NCBI GenBank assembly: GCA_964394585.1
Contig: CAYMYI010000187.1
Span: 1 to 5,492, forward strand
DNA length: 5,492 nt
Origin: CAYUJH01 sp964394585
GTDB lineage: Bacteria; Bacteroidota; Bacteroidia; Cytophagales; Flammeovirgaceae
Direction: 5' to 3'
Made by a program: the position numbers and the translations under genes. The notes beneath the pieces are model-generated. The model had not been told where the DNA came from and ran no database searches. It saw only the letters and a program-made list of their open reading frames with translations. How positions within the stretch are numbered: position 1 is the stretch's first letter; the number at the start of each line of letters is the position of its first letter. Positions 1 to 5,492 of the stretch are shown piece by piece.

Positions 1-981
1 TATGCCGCTCCTGCACCTAACTCAAACGATACCATCATTATCAATTATGGAGACAAGGGGCAGATTATCATTATTGCTGAAAATGCAGAGACGCTTTCGC
101 AGATGACTACCCTCGACTTAAATAAGCTGATGGAATCAGTAAAAGTATATGCCGATTCTGCTCGAAAGCGTGAGAGCCGTTCGTTAGAGGTTGAAGACCG
201 ACAGTTAGGTGCTTTCCGAATTGAGGTAAATGAACCGAAAGGAAGTAGCAGTGTACGCATTTTATTTGAAAACGAAGAGGGGCTGTTTTCCACCTCGTTC
301 CGAGGCAAACAGCGCGAAGAGTCCTTTTCATCAGATTTGCAGAGTGACCGCACCGAACGAAGACGAAGAAGCCGTTGGCGTGGTGGCTTTGGTCGTACGA
401 GTTCCTTTTTCGGCCTTGATTTTGGGTTGAATACTTACGTAGAAGATGGGGATATCCCCACGAACACAAATTACGAACTACGGCCGTGGGGATCACGTTA
501 TGTGGCACTTTCGTGGAAATGGCGGACACGTTTGGCGCGCTCGGTTTACTTTAAATATGGCGTTTCGGTCAATTGGTTCAACTTTATGTTCAATGGCAAC
601 CGACGCATTATTACCGATGGCACTACAACTCGGTTTATCATGGAAAATTTTGACTTAGAAAAAACCAAACTGACGGTTTCGTATGTAAACCTCCCAGTGA
701 TGTTCCAATTTGGCAGGAGCCGAAGCAGTTTATTTCGTGTAGGAGTGGGTGGATATGTAGGGTATCGGTTAGGGAGTTACACAAAAATCAAATTCGATGG
801 CGATAAGGATAGAGACCACGATAATTTTGATCTTAATCCATTCCGCTATGGCATTGCCGCTGAGTTGGGTTTCCGCCGAATTGACCCTCGCCTATTTTTT
901 AATTACGATTTGAATACGCTGTTCGACAATAATTCGCGCTTACCCGAACTTAACCCCATTAGCTTTGGTATTCGGTTTTAG
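1..981 (+). CDS. Outer-membrane beta-barrel protein, 5' end missing
   Basis: The reading frame is open from the first base to a TAG at 979-981, giving 326 residues. No stop or convincing start is seen upstream of the Met at 103, so the true start lies outside the window. The first residues (YAAPAPNSNDTIII) look like the region just after a signal peptide, so probably only a short leader is missing. About 115 residues of a mixed soluble N-terminal part, including TLDLNKLMESVKVYADSARK, are followed by a very basic stretch near residues 117-127 (RTERRRRSRWR). From about residue 135 onward, alternating aromatic and polar strands (FFGLDFGLNTY, YVALSWKW, YFKYGVSVNWFNF, FRYGIAAELGF) end in GIRF with a terminal Phe. 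That is the classic C-terminal signature of an outer-membrane barrel inserted by the BAM machinery. The length suggests a small porin-like or OmpA-like barrel of roughly 8-10 strands. The ligand or role cannot be told. An acidic DxDxDxD loop lies at 796-831. Confidence 0.8.
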   Translation, partial: YAAPAPNSNDTIIINYGDKGQIIIIAENAETLSQMTTLDLNKLMESVKVYADSARKRESRSLEVEDRQLGAFRIEVNEPKGSSSVRILFENEEGLFSTSFRGKQREESFSSDLQSDRTERRRRSRWRGGFGRTSSFFGLDFGLNTYVEDGDIPTNTNYELRPWGSRYVALSWKWRTRLARSVYFKYGVSVNWFNFMFNGNRRIITDGTTTRFIMENFDLEKTKLTVSYVNLPVMFQFGRSRSSLFRVGVGGYVGYRLGSYTKIKFDGDKDRDHDNFDLNPFRYGIAAELGFRRIDPRLFFNYDLNTLFDNNSRLPELNPISFGIRF

Positions 982-989
982 GGGAATCT

Positions 990-1041
990 CGGTTTTATGA
1001 ACCGCTAGGAACTCGCTCTACTATGAGCGAGTTTTTTATTT
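990..1041 (+). terminator. Rho-independent terminator after the barrel gene
   Basis: The arms AACTCGCTC (1010-1018) and GAGCGAGTT (1025-1033) form a perfect 9-bp stem with a 6-base loop. A T-rich tail follows at 1032-1041. A smaller hairpin, CGGTT (990-994) with AACCG (1000-1004), sits just before it and 8 bases after the stop codon. The main hairpin and T-tract should end the barrel transcript and isolate it from the hydroxylase gene. Confidence 0.9.
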
Positions 1042-1099
1042 AGCTGCTTTGTTAAAAGTTAGTAAAACAACTATTAGGAAAATATCTTATCTTTTTGTA

Positions 1100-1107
1100 T
1101 ATCTTTG
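1100..1107 (+). promoter_or_regulatory. Candidate Bacteroidota -7 promoter box for the hydroxylase gene
   Basis: TATCTTTG matches the TAnnTTTG -7 consensus of the Bacteroidota primary sigma factor exactly. It would place transcription start near 1114 and leave an untranslated leader of about 75 bases. The upstream -33 element is poor: the best nearby candidate is TTA at 1074-1076, with a slightly long spacer of 23 bases. The surrounding 1042-1189 region is AT-rich, holds no gene, and lies directly behind the previous terminator, which supports a promoter here. Confidence 0.55.
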
Positions 1108-1189
1108 TAGAAAAGAATAAAATCCCTTATCCTAAAGCAAACACAATCGAAAAACACTTCTTTATTACAGAAAATAGAATGCTTGAGTT

Positions 1190-1915
1190 ATGAGACAGGA
1201 ATATGAAAAGTACACCAACGAAGCCCGCCAAGTTTGGAAAACGCTATATGAGCGGCAAATGAAACAACTCCCTGGGCTTGCCGATGAAGCTTTTCTCGAA
1301 GGAATCCGTGCTATTGGCTTCGAGGCTGATAAAATCCCACATTTTGACGAAATGAACGAGCGCCTGGAGCAAATCACCGGATGGAACGTGAGCGTAGTGA
1401 AGGGGCTGATTCCGAACAAAGAGTTTTTTGAGCTATTAGCTGAGCGCAAATTCCCTGCAAGTACATGGTTCCGAAAAATGGAAGAACTCGATTACCTTGA
1501 AGAACCCGATATGTTTCACGATGTATACGGACATGTGCCTTTGCTGACCAATCAGAATTTTTGCGACTTTTTACAAGGCTTAAGCCATATTGCGCTCAAA
1601 CATATTGACGATGCCTGGGCGGTAGAACTTCTTTCGCGCTTGTACTGGTATACTGTAGAGTTCGGGTTGATCCAGACACAAGAAGGCTTGCGCATTTATG
1701 GGGCAGGGATTTTGTCGTCGAGTGGCGAATCGGTTTATTGTGTAGGAGAAGTTCCAGAACAAGTACCATACGATGTTGCCCAAATCTACAAGACGCCCTA
1801 CATCAAAGATAAATTCCAAACAAAATATTTTGTCATCGATTCGTACAAGCAACTGTACGAGTCTATCCCTGAAATTGAATCTGTTTTGGAGCAGGAACTT
1901 TTGGTGAATCAGTAA
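1190..1915 (+). CDS. phhA: Phenylalanine 4-monooxygenase (aromatic amino acid hydroxylase)
   Basis: This 241-residue protein is predicted to hydroxylate L-phenylalanine to L-tyrosine in the cytoplasm, using O2, a reduced pterin and non-haem Fe(II). The family's catalytic block is intact. PDMFHDVYGHVPLL (residues 106-119) supplies the two iron-ligand histidines H110 and H115. LYWYTVEFGL (151-160) supplies the ligand E157. IYGAGILSSSGESVYC (169-184) is the usual downstream segment. Length and the absence of an N-terminal ACT regulatory domain match the short, monodomain bacterial enzymes. The ATG at 1190 is chosen because MRQEYEKYT leads directly into the family's N-terminus. No Shine-Dalgarno sequence is evident, as is usual in this phylum. 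The gene stands alone between two terminators. No pterin-4a-carbinolamine dehydratase gene (phhB) is in the window, so cofactor recycling must be encoded elsewhere. Tryptophan hydroxylation is a less likely alternative. Confidence 0.93.
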   Translation: MRQEYEKYTNEARQVWKTLYERQMKQLPGLADEAFLEGIRAIGFEADKIPHFDEMNERLEQITGWNVSVVKGLIPNKEFFELLAERKFPASTWFRKMEELDYLEEPDMFHDVYGHVPLLTNQNFCDFLQGLSHIALKHIDDAWAVELLSRLYWYTVEFGLIQTQEGLRIYGAGILSSSGESVYCVGEVPEQVPYDVAQIYKTPYIKDKFQTKYFVIDSYKQLYESIPEIESVLEQELLVNQ

Positions 1916-1923
1916 GCGTTTTT

Positions 1924-1976
1924 TTGCAAAATTGAGCCGAAGTCTGAAAATGGCTTCGGCTTTTTTTATTTTGCAA
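1924..1976 (+). terminator. Rho-independent terminator after phhA, with an outer inverted repeat
   Basis: The inner stem AGCCGAAG (1935-1942) pairs with CTTCGGCT (1954-1961) around an 11-base loop and runs into a T-tract at 1961-1967, a standard intrinsic terminator. It is enclosed by a second perfect 9-bp inverted repeat, TTGCAAAAT (1924-1932) with ATTTTGCAA (1968-1976). The inner stem is enough to end the phhA transcript. The role of the outer arms is unknown. Confidence 0.85.
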
Positions 1977-1986
1977 GGCGATGCAA
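1971..1986. promoter_or_regulatory. TTGCA-N6-TGCAA dyad, candidate operator before the Fur-family gene
   Basis: TTGCA (1971-1975) and TGCAA (1982-1986) form a 16-bp dyad ending 12 bases before the regulator's start codon. Its left arm overlaps the outer arm of the phhA terminator repeat. Fur-family proteins commonly autoregulate through short dyads in their own promoter region, so this is a candidate operator by position. It does not resemble the classical GATAATGATAATCATTATC Fur box. The arms are short enough to occur by chance. Confidence 0.3.
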
Positions 1987-1998
1987 TCTTAATCAACT

Positions 1999-2466
1999 AT
2001 GCAAGAAGTAAAAAAAATCCTGACCGACTACCTCGAACACAAAGGTTTACGGAAAACGCCTGAACGATTTGCCATTTTGGAAGAGATTTATGGTAACTCT
2101 GGGCATTTTGATGTAGAGTCGTTATACATCAACATGAAAAATAAAAATTATCGGGTAAGTCGGGCGACGGTGTACAACACACTCGATATTTTGCTGGAGT
2201 GCAATTTGGTAACTAAACACCAGTTCGGTAAAAATTTAGCATTGTTTGAAAAATCGCATGGCTACCGCCAGCACGATCATCTGATTTGTAAAGACTGCCA
2301 AAAGATTTTAGAGTTTTGCGATCCTCGCATTCAGAAAATTCAACAGATGGTAGAAGAAGTCTATCACTTTAAAATTTCAGAACATTCCTTGCATTTCCAC
2401 GGGCATTGTATCGATGCAAATTGCGAAGGCAAACAACAGAAACGTTCTGAAGCTCCTGAAAACTAG
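1999..2466 (+). CDS. Fur-family metal-responsive transcriptional regulator
   Basis: This 155-residue protein has the length and full motif set of the Fur superfamily (Fur, Zur, PerR). The N-terminal winged helix carries GLRKTPERFAILEEI (16-30), GHFDVESLY (35-43) and the recognition-helix region SRATVYNTLDILLE (54-67). The dimerisation part carries the metal-binding HDHLICKDC (92-100) and HSLHFHGHC (129-137). C97/C100 (CxxC) and C137/C142 (CxxxxC) form the expected four-cysteine structural zinc site. H36, E84, H92 and H94 are in place for the regulatory metal site. It should bind DNA as a dimer and repress metal-uptake or peroxide-stress genes when metal-loaded. Which metal it senses cannot be decided from sequence. 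No iron, zinc or peroxide-defence genes adjoin it. The start ATG lies 83 bases after phhA, beyond a terminator, so it is probably transcribed separately. Its stop is 7 bases from a convergent gene. Confidence 0.92.
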   Translation: MQEVKKILTDYLEHKGLRKTPERFAILEEIYGNSGHFDVESLYINMKNKNYRVSRATVYNTLDILLECNLVTKHQFGKNLALFEKSHGYRQHDHLICKDCQKILEFCDPRIQKIQQMVEEVYHFKISEHSLHFHGHCIDANCEGKQQKRSEAPEN

Positions 2467-2473
2467 CGTACTG

Positions 2474-3514
2474 TTACCATCCCCACAGGTTGTGGGCAAT
2501 TTCGCGGAGCACTTGCCCTACAGGCGCATAGGCAATCCCTTTCCGATGGTTTATTCGGCTGATATCGTAAATGATTTCCATGTGGAGGCGGATATCGCGG
2601 TAAGCTTGCCATAACGAGTAACCAGGCTGATAAATATGTGCCGGCTCAGAGTTTACTCCATTGATTTCCATTACTTTGATGTGCTGCCCTGCGTACAAAT
2701 CTTCCACTGATTTTACCTTCAAATCGAACCTGCCATAGTAAAACCCTTGCAGTGGGGCAGCAATGCGATCCATCGTACGTACCAAATCAGCATTAATCAG
2801 GCTATTCCCATTTAAAAAAGTGGTGCCTCGGTTATGGTTGCCAATGGGTTCTAACGGGAATCGTTTCCCTTTGGGTAAGACTTCTTGCAGCCGTTCAGCA
2901 TATTTTTGGCGTAGGTAGTCTTCCCGAAAACGTGCGCGGATGTGCTGCCGAATTAGGGTTTCAACGGTTGAAACTCCATCACCTTCGAGGGTAAGGAATT
3001 CTTTTTTTACAACAGAAGTTACGCCCGAAACGCCCGTATCGGGCATTCGATAGTATAAAATTCCCAATTCGAGGTTGTACTCAATCCACTCTTGGCAAAG
3101 CACTTCTGTATAAGAAACATTGCCTAAGTACGCTTTTAACTCTTCGGCAGTATTGATTTTCTCTACCTGTTTTCCGCGTTCTGCTTTATCGGGTTTGGCT
3201 ACCAACGGATAGCTTAACCCTGCTTGAACCAAGCGCTGTTCTACTTCGTCCCATGCCATAGGTAAGGTAAGGCATACACTTTTAGGTACGTATGCGGCAT
3301 GGAGTTGAGCCAAAGTATCTGCTTTTGAAGTGTTGAGCAAGCCCCCTAAGTGTAAACCGGGGTTGGCTGCCGTAAAGTAAGTGAATGAACGTGCTTTTAA
3401 TGCTAGTTGCAAGCCATAAGGATAGACTGGCGCGTAAAATAGATAAAACGGCCAAAACTCGTAGTTTGCCCAGCGAATTTTCCAAAGGGGGAGGTTTTTT
3501 TTAGCAGTAGACAT
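2474..3514 (-). CDS. ATP-grasp domain protein, D-Ala-D-Ala-ligase-like, substrate unknown
   Basis: The 346-residue protein has no signal peptide. Its N-terminal segment is rich in aromatics (WANYEFWPFYLFYAPVYPYG, residues 15-34), followed by FTYFTAANPGLHLGGLLNTSK (44-64), which looks like a conserved family signature rather than a membrane span. An ATP-grasp fold follows. LVAKPDKAERGKQVEKI (104-120) carries the nucleotide-binding lysine K107 and the flexible loop. QEWIEYNLELGILYYRMP (141-158) is the hinge strand region. YYGRFDLKVKS (259-269) and VMEINGVNSEP (281-291) carry acidic and Asn residues (D264, E283, N285) expected to bind Mg-ATP. Such enzymes activate a carboxylate as an acyl phosphate and join it to an amine or thiol. 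I recognise the fold but not a characterised substrate. The total length is near that of D-Ala-D-Ala ligases, but the N-terminal part differs. The gene is convergent with the Fur-family gene and downstream of the exported phosphatase gene on the same strand. Confidence 0.8.
   Translation of the reverse strand: MSTAKKNLPLWKIRWANYEFWPFYLFYAPVYPYGLQLALKARSFTYFTAANPGLHLGGLLNTSKADTLAQLHAAYVPKSVCLTLPMAWDEVEQRLVQAGLSYPLVAKPDKAERGKQVEKINTAEELKAYLGNVSYTEVLCQEWIEYNLELGILYYRMPDTGVSGVTSVVKKEFLTLEGDGVSTVETLIRQHIRARFREDYLRQKYAERLQEVLPKGKRFPLEPIGNHNRGTTFLNGNSLINADLVRTMDRIAAPLQGFYYGRFDLKVKSVEDLYAGQHIKVMEINGVNSEPAHIYQPGYSLWQAYRDIRLHMEIIYDISRINHRKGIAYAPVGQVLREIAHNLWGW
2482..2496. repeat. Perfect hairpin at the convergent gene junction
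   Basis: CCCACA (2482-2487) and TGTGGG (2491-2496) form a perfect 6-bp GC-rich stem with a 3-base loop. It lies 15 bases past the Fur-family stop codon and inside the last codons of the ATP-grasp gene (HNLWGW). No T-tract follows on either strand, so it is not a canonical terminator. It is the only obvious hairpin where the two convergent transcripts meet. Confidence 0.5.
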
Positions 3515-3533
3515 AACCTATTTGTAAAGGCTG

Positions 3534-3541
3534 CAAAGTAA
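3534..3541 (-). promoter_or_regulatory. Weak candidate -7 box for the ATP-grasp gene
   Basis: Read on the minus strand, TTACTTTG differs from the TAnnTTTG consensus at one position. It lies about 20 bases before the ATP-grasp start codon, in the 105-base gap between that gene and the phosphatase gene. No good -33 TTG is found at the usual distance. The gap (3515-3619) also has no T-tailed terminator hairpin for the phosphatase gene, so readthrough from upstream is equally plausible. Confidence 0.2.
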
Positions 3542-3619
3542 ACCACTTGGGCGTTAAGAGTATGCAGAAAAATAAGATAGTTTTTTGGGGCTTGCCTAGG
3601 CGGTATGTAACTGAAACAT

Positions 3620-4369
3620 TTAGGGAGTTTTCACAAGAAGAGATGCCGCAAGGTAATCGCTTCCGCCATTGTGCACCAAAGTCCAACCTTGTTTTTGCAA
3701 ATATTTCAGTAAGAACCGATTCAAAAAGCCATGTGCCACCAATACTACTTTACCGTGCCGATATGCGGAGTTTTCCAAGCGTTTTGCTGCGCGTTGTGCC
3801 CGTTTTTTTGCTTCACGGAACGATTCGATGTCGCCGTCGTTCAGTCCCATAAGCCATAAAATACGCGAGTGCACCAACCAAAACTTTAAAGGCAACTTTA
3901 TGTTGGGAAATCCCATAATCTTCCGCTCAAATTCGCGAAAAAGGGTATCGGCTTGGTAGGTCATCGTTTCTCCAAAAATAAGATGCGCCGTATGTTGGGC
4001 ACGGTACAAGCTGCTCATCAATACGGTATCAATCTCAGTATCGCCGATGGCTACCGGAGAGAATGCCAGTGGATAGACCCCTACGGAATCGTAAGCACGA
4101 ACAAAATCCTGTGTTTTTTTGCGGTTTACCCACCCCTTTTTTATAAGTGCAGGGTTTCCATGCCGTACCAATATGATTTGAAGCAGCGGTTGCGAAGCTG
4201 CTACCAACCCCATTTCTGGCTGAATAAAAGTAAGCGTAAGAGGAATTCCTGCTTGTTGAGCGGCTATTTCGGCTTGTTGGTAATATTGTCGGATGCGTTC
4301 TTCTTGTGCTTTTCCCACAAGAGGCAACAGGCATCCAATCCACCCTATAAATAAAAAAATACGCAACAT
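3620..4369 (-). CDS. Exported histidine phosphatase superfamily protein
   Basis: The 249-residue protein opens with a signal peptide (MLRIFLFIGWIGCLLPLVGKA, cleavage likely after A21), so it should act in the periplasm. The cysteine at residue 13 is not in a good lipobox, so type I cleavage is favoured. After a segment of about 40 residues comes IILVRHGNP (65-73), the phosphohistidine motif with R69, H70 and G71. SSLYRAQHTA (119-128) supplies the conserved phosphate-binding Arg (R123). An acidic residue around E146 is a candidate proton donor. VVLVAHGFLNRFL (208-220) supplies the second active-site His (H213). These match branch 1 of the histidine phosphatase (phosphoglycerate mutase-like) superfamily. 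The substrate is unknown, and export argues against glycolytic mutase activity. The gene starts 6 bases after the tsaB stop codon, so the two are almost certainly co-transcribed and possibly translationally coupled. Confidence 0.85.
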   Translation of the reverse strand: MLRIFLFIGWIGCLLPLVGKAQEERIRQYYQQAEIAAQQAGIPLTLTFIQPEMGLVAASQPLLQIILVRHGNPALIKKGWVNRKKTQDFVRAYDSVGVYPLAFSPVAIGDTEIDTVLMSSLYRAQHTAHLIFGETMTYQADTLFREFERKIMGFPNIKLPLKFWLVHSRILWLMGLNDGDIESFREAKKRAQRAAKRLENSAYRHGKVVLVAHGFLNRFLLKYLQKQGWTLVHNGGSDYLAASLLVKTP

Positions 4370-4375
4370 TTTGGG

Positions 4376-5080
4376 CTATTTTCCTAATAACTTGTTTTTC
4401 GCAGGCTTTTTCGCTTCAAACGCCTTTAAGTAAAACGGTTCAAAATAGGCAGTATCTTCAAATTGTTGGGCAGCGAGTTTTCCCATTGCCAGTTCGCCTA
4501 CTTGTTCAGCATGAGGCGTAATACCTTGCAGAAATAGAGCATTAGGGTGAGTGAGCACTGGCTGGCATTTAGCAGCACCATCTCCAAAAAATAGAATGGG
4601 ATATTGTGCAAGTATTTCCGAAAAAGAATGTTCATCGATTACCTTGGCTTGAGTGGGGGAGTGTTCGGCTAAATGGTGAGTGAAAAGCGCTGTATACACT
4701 TCCATACGCCGAGCATCAATCATGGGGCAAAGTAGCGAGTTGGTGCCAAGCAAGTGTGCATACTGCAAAGCACGTTGTGCCATACATTCCAAAGTTGGCA
4801 GGGCAATCAGTGGAATATCGGCGGCGTAACAAATCCCCTTGGCAACCGAAGCACCAATACGCAAACCAGTATACGAACCCGGCCCCGATGCTACCGCCAC
4901 TGCGCTTAATTGGCTCGCAGCAATGCCACATTGTTCTAATGCGAAGGCAATGAGTTGAGTGAGTGCCGTAGAATGCGCCCGTTCGATTTGCAAAGTGGTA
5001 CTAAACACCAGTTGTCGGGGAGCTACCTCGTGTAGGGCTATGGAACAAACAGCGGTAGAAGTATCAATACTAAGAATCAT
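4376..5080 (-). CDS. tsaB: tRNA threonylcarbamoyladenosine biosynthesis protein TsaB
   Basis: TsaB (YeaZ) is the non-catalytic partner of TsaD. With TsaE, this complex transfers the threonylcarbamoyl group made by TsaC/TsaC2 onto A37 of tRNAs reading ANN codons, in the cytoplasm. The 234-residue product starts with the family N-terminus ILSIDTSTAVCSIAL (residues 2-16). It carries the hallmark SGPGSYTGLRIG (65-76), the MIDARRMEVYTALF strand (120-133) and a PFYLKAFEAKKP tail (215-226). The ATG at 5078-5080 is chosen because it places ILSIDTST directly after the initiator Met. The frame extends upstream to a TTG at 5143, but those 21 extra residues are not family-like. The gene leads a minus-strand group with the histidine phosphatase gene 6 bases downstream. 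tsaD and tsaE are not in the window. Confidence 0.94.
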   Translation of the reverse strand: MILSIDTSTAVCSIALHEVAPRQLVFSTTLQIERAHSTALTQLIAFALEQCGIAASQLSAVAVASGPGSYTGLRIGASVAKGICYAADIPLIALPTLECMAQRALQYAHLLGTNSLLCPMIDARRMEVYTALFTHHLAEHSPTQAKVIDEHSFSEILAQYPILFFGDGAAKCQPVLTHPNALFLQGITPHAEQVGELAMGKLAAQQFEDTAYFEPFYLKAFEAKKPAKNKLLGK

Positions 5081-5101
5081 GGTGTAAAACAAGGGTAAAT
5101 T

Positions 5102-5127
5102 CCCTGCAAAATAGCAGGTTACCTGTT
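5102..5127. repeat. Overlapping inverted repeats in the tsaB leader
   Basis: CAGGTTACCTG (5115-5125) is an 11-bp palindrome with a single central base. Its left arm overlaps GCAGG (5114-5118), which also pairs with CCTGC (5103-5107) across a 6-base loop. In the tsaB mRNA the two hairpins would be mutually exclusive, as they share the same arm. They end about 20 bases before the tsaB start codon. The stems are only 4-5 bp, so this may be chance. Confidence 0.35.
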
Positions 5128-5140
5128 GAATTTGCGAATT

Positions 5141-5171
5141 CAAATCGATATCGTTGCCTTATTGATAACAA
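5141..5171 (-). promoter_or_regulatory. Candidate promoter for the tsaB group
   Basis: On the minus strand, TTG (5169-5171) is followed after a 20-base spacer by TCGATTTG (5141-5148). This fits the Bacteroidota layout TTG-N19-21-TAnnTTTG with one mismatch in the -7 box. Transcription would begin near 5134, giving a leader of about 50 bases that contains the overlapping hairpins. The palindrome CGATATCG (5146-5153) overlaps the -7 box. Confidence 0.35.
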
Positions 5172-5207
5172 TCCCCGATTTTTACCCTCTCTTAAATCAA
5201 TATTTTT

Positions 5208-5492
5208 ATGAAAGAAGAATACATTAAGTGGTACACTCCATTTTTAAGCCGAGATTTTGAAATGCTCGTTTTTGGTCATTCAGGTGTGCCAGTGATTGCG
5301 TTTCCTACCTCTCAAGGGAAATACTACCAGAACAAAGACTTTGGGCTGATTGAGTCAGCACGGTGGTTTGTAGAAAACGGATTGGTAAAAATTTACTGCC
5401 CAGATAGTTTCGATGCAGAAAGTTGGTACAACCGAGGTATCCACCCTGCCGATCGGGTGAAATCGCACATGGCATACGAGCGGGTAATTATC
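5208..5492 (+). CDS. Putative esterase (alpha/beta hydrolase fold), 3' end missing
   Basis: An ATG at 5208 opens a frame of 95 codons that runs off the window. MKEEYIKWYTPFLSRDFEML leads into VFGHSGVPVIAFPTSQGKYY (residues 21-40), then KIYCPDSFDAESWYNRG (61-77) and HPADRVKSHMAYERVII (79-95). This order matches the N-terminal part of the putative esterase family of alpha/beta hydrolases: a beta-sheet start, an oxyanion-type FPTS loop and the DSxDAESWYN segment. The nucleophile-elbow serine and the catalytic Asp and His would lie past the window edge, so catalysis cannot be checked. The substrate is unknown. The gene is divergent from tsaB, and the 127-base gap (5081-5207) should hold promoters for both. 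No good plus-strand TAnnTTTG box was found there. Confidence 0.75.
   Translation, partial: MKEEYIKWYTPFLSRDFEMLVFGHSGVPVIAFPTSQGKYYQNKDFGLIESARWFVENGLVKIYCPDSFDAESWYNRGIHPADRVKSHMAYERVII

Noticed and set aside
107..529. Minus-strand open frame of 140 codons inside the barrel gene
   Set aside because: It is antisense to a frame with clear barrel features and its translation shows no recognisable domain.
1967..1973. TATTTTG as a promoter -7 box for the Fur-family gene
   Set aside because: It is one base short of TAnnTTTG, lies in the terminator T-tract and has no TTG at a suitable distance upstream.
1580..1996. Minus-strand open frame of 138 codons across the end of phhA
   Set aside because: It lies antisense to the catalytic region of phhA and runs through the terminator. 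Its composition looks like a shadow frame.
3953..4354. Plus-strand open frame of 133 codons opposite the phosphatase gene
   Set aside because: It is antisense to the conserved phosphatase motifs and has no domain-like pattern of its own.
4307..4369. Lipoprotein signal in the histidine phosphatase
   Set aside because: The Cys at residue 13 is preceded by WIG, which does not fit the usual lipobox Leu at -3. A type I site after residue 21 fits better.
5081..5143. N-terminal extension of TsaB to a TTG start at 5143
   Set aside because: The extra 21 residues are not family-like, while the ATG at 5080 places the conserved ILSIDTST right after Met. The candidate promoter -7 box also overlaps the TTG.
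1..5492. Defence system, mobile element or CRISPR
   Set aside because: No transposase, integrase, toxin-antitoxin pair, nuclease, spaced repeats or terminal repeats were seen. All genes look like ordinary chromosomal ones.

Overview
The window looks like an ordinary chromosomal stretch from a Bacteroidota bacterium, most probably from the Cytophagales side of the phylum. That assignment is inferred from four things: an outer-membrane beta-barrel of the Bacteroidota type, a TAnnTTTG-type -7 promoter box before the hydroxylase gene, weak or absent Shine-Dalgarno sequences, and the style of the proteins. No mobile element, tRNA, rRNA or CRISPR array is visible.

Layout. The left end (1-981, +) is the 3' part of a gene for an outer-membrane beta-barrel protein, closed by a strong rho-independent terminator. 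A promoter-bearing gap leads to an aromatic amino acid hydroxylase (phenylalanine 4-monooxygenase, 1190-1915, +), also closed by a terminator. A Fur-family metalloregulator follows (1999-2466, +). Its stop codon lies only 7 bases from the stop codon of a convergent minus-strand gene for an ATP-grasp ligase-like protein (2474-3514). Upstream of that on the minus strand are an exported histidine phosphatase (3620-4369) and tsaB (4376-5080), a subunit of the t6A tRNA-modification machinery. At the right edge a divergent gene starts (5208 to the end, +) for the N-terminal part of a putative esterase.

How the genes fit together. tsaB and the phosphatase gene are 6 bases apart and almost certainly co-transcribed. 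The ATP-grasp gene follows after about 105 bases and may belong to the same unit or have its own promoter. The plus-strand genes appear to be separate units, each with its own terminator or gap. No single pathway unites the window: it mixes cell-envelope, amino-acid, metal-regulation and tRNA-modification functions.

I do not see a clear new multi-gene system. The points most worth a second look are the uncharacterised ATP-grasp/exported-phosphatase pair, a TTGCA-N6-TGCAA dyad just before the Fur-family gene, the nested inverted repeat around the hydroxylase terminator, the perfect hairpin at the convergent junction, and the competing hairpins in the tsaB leader.
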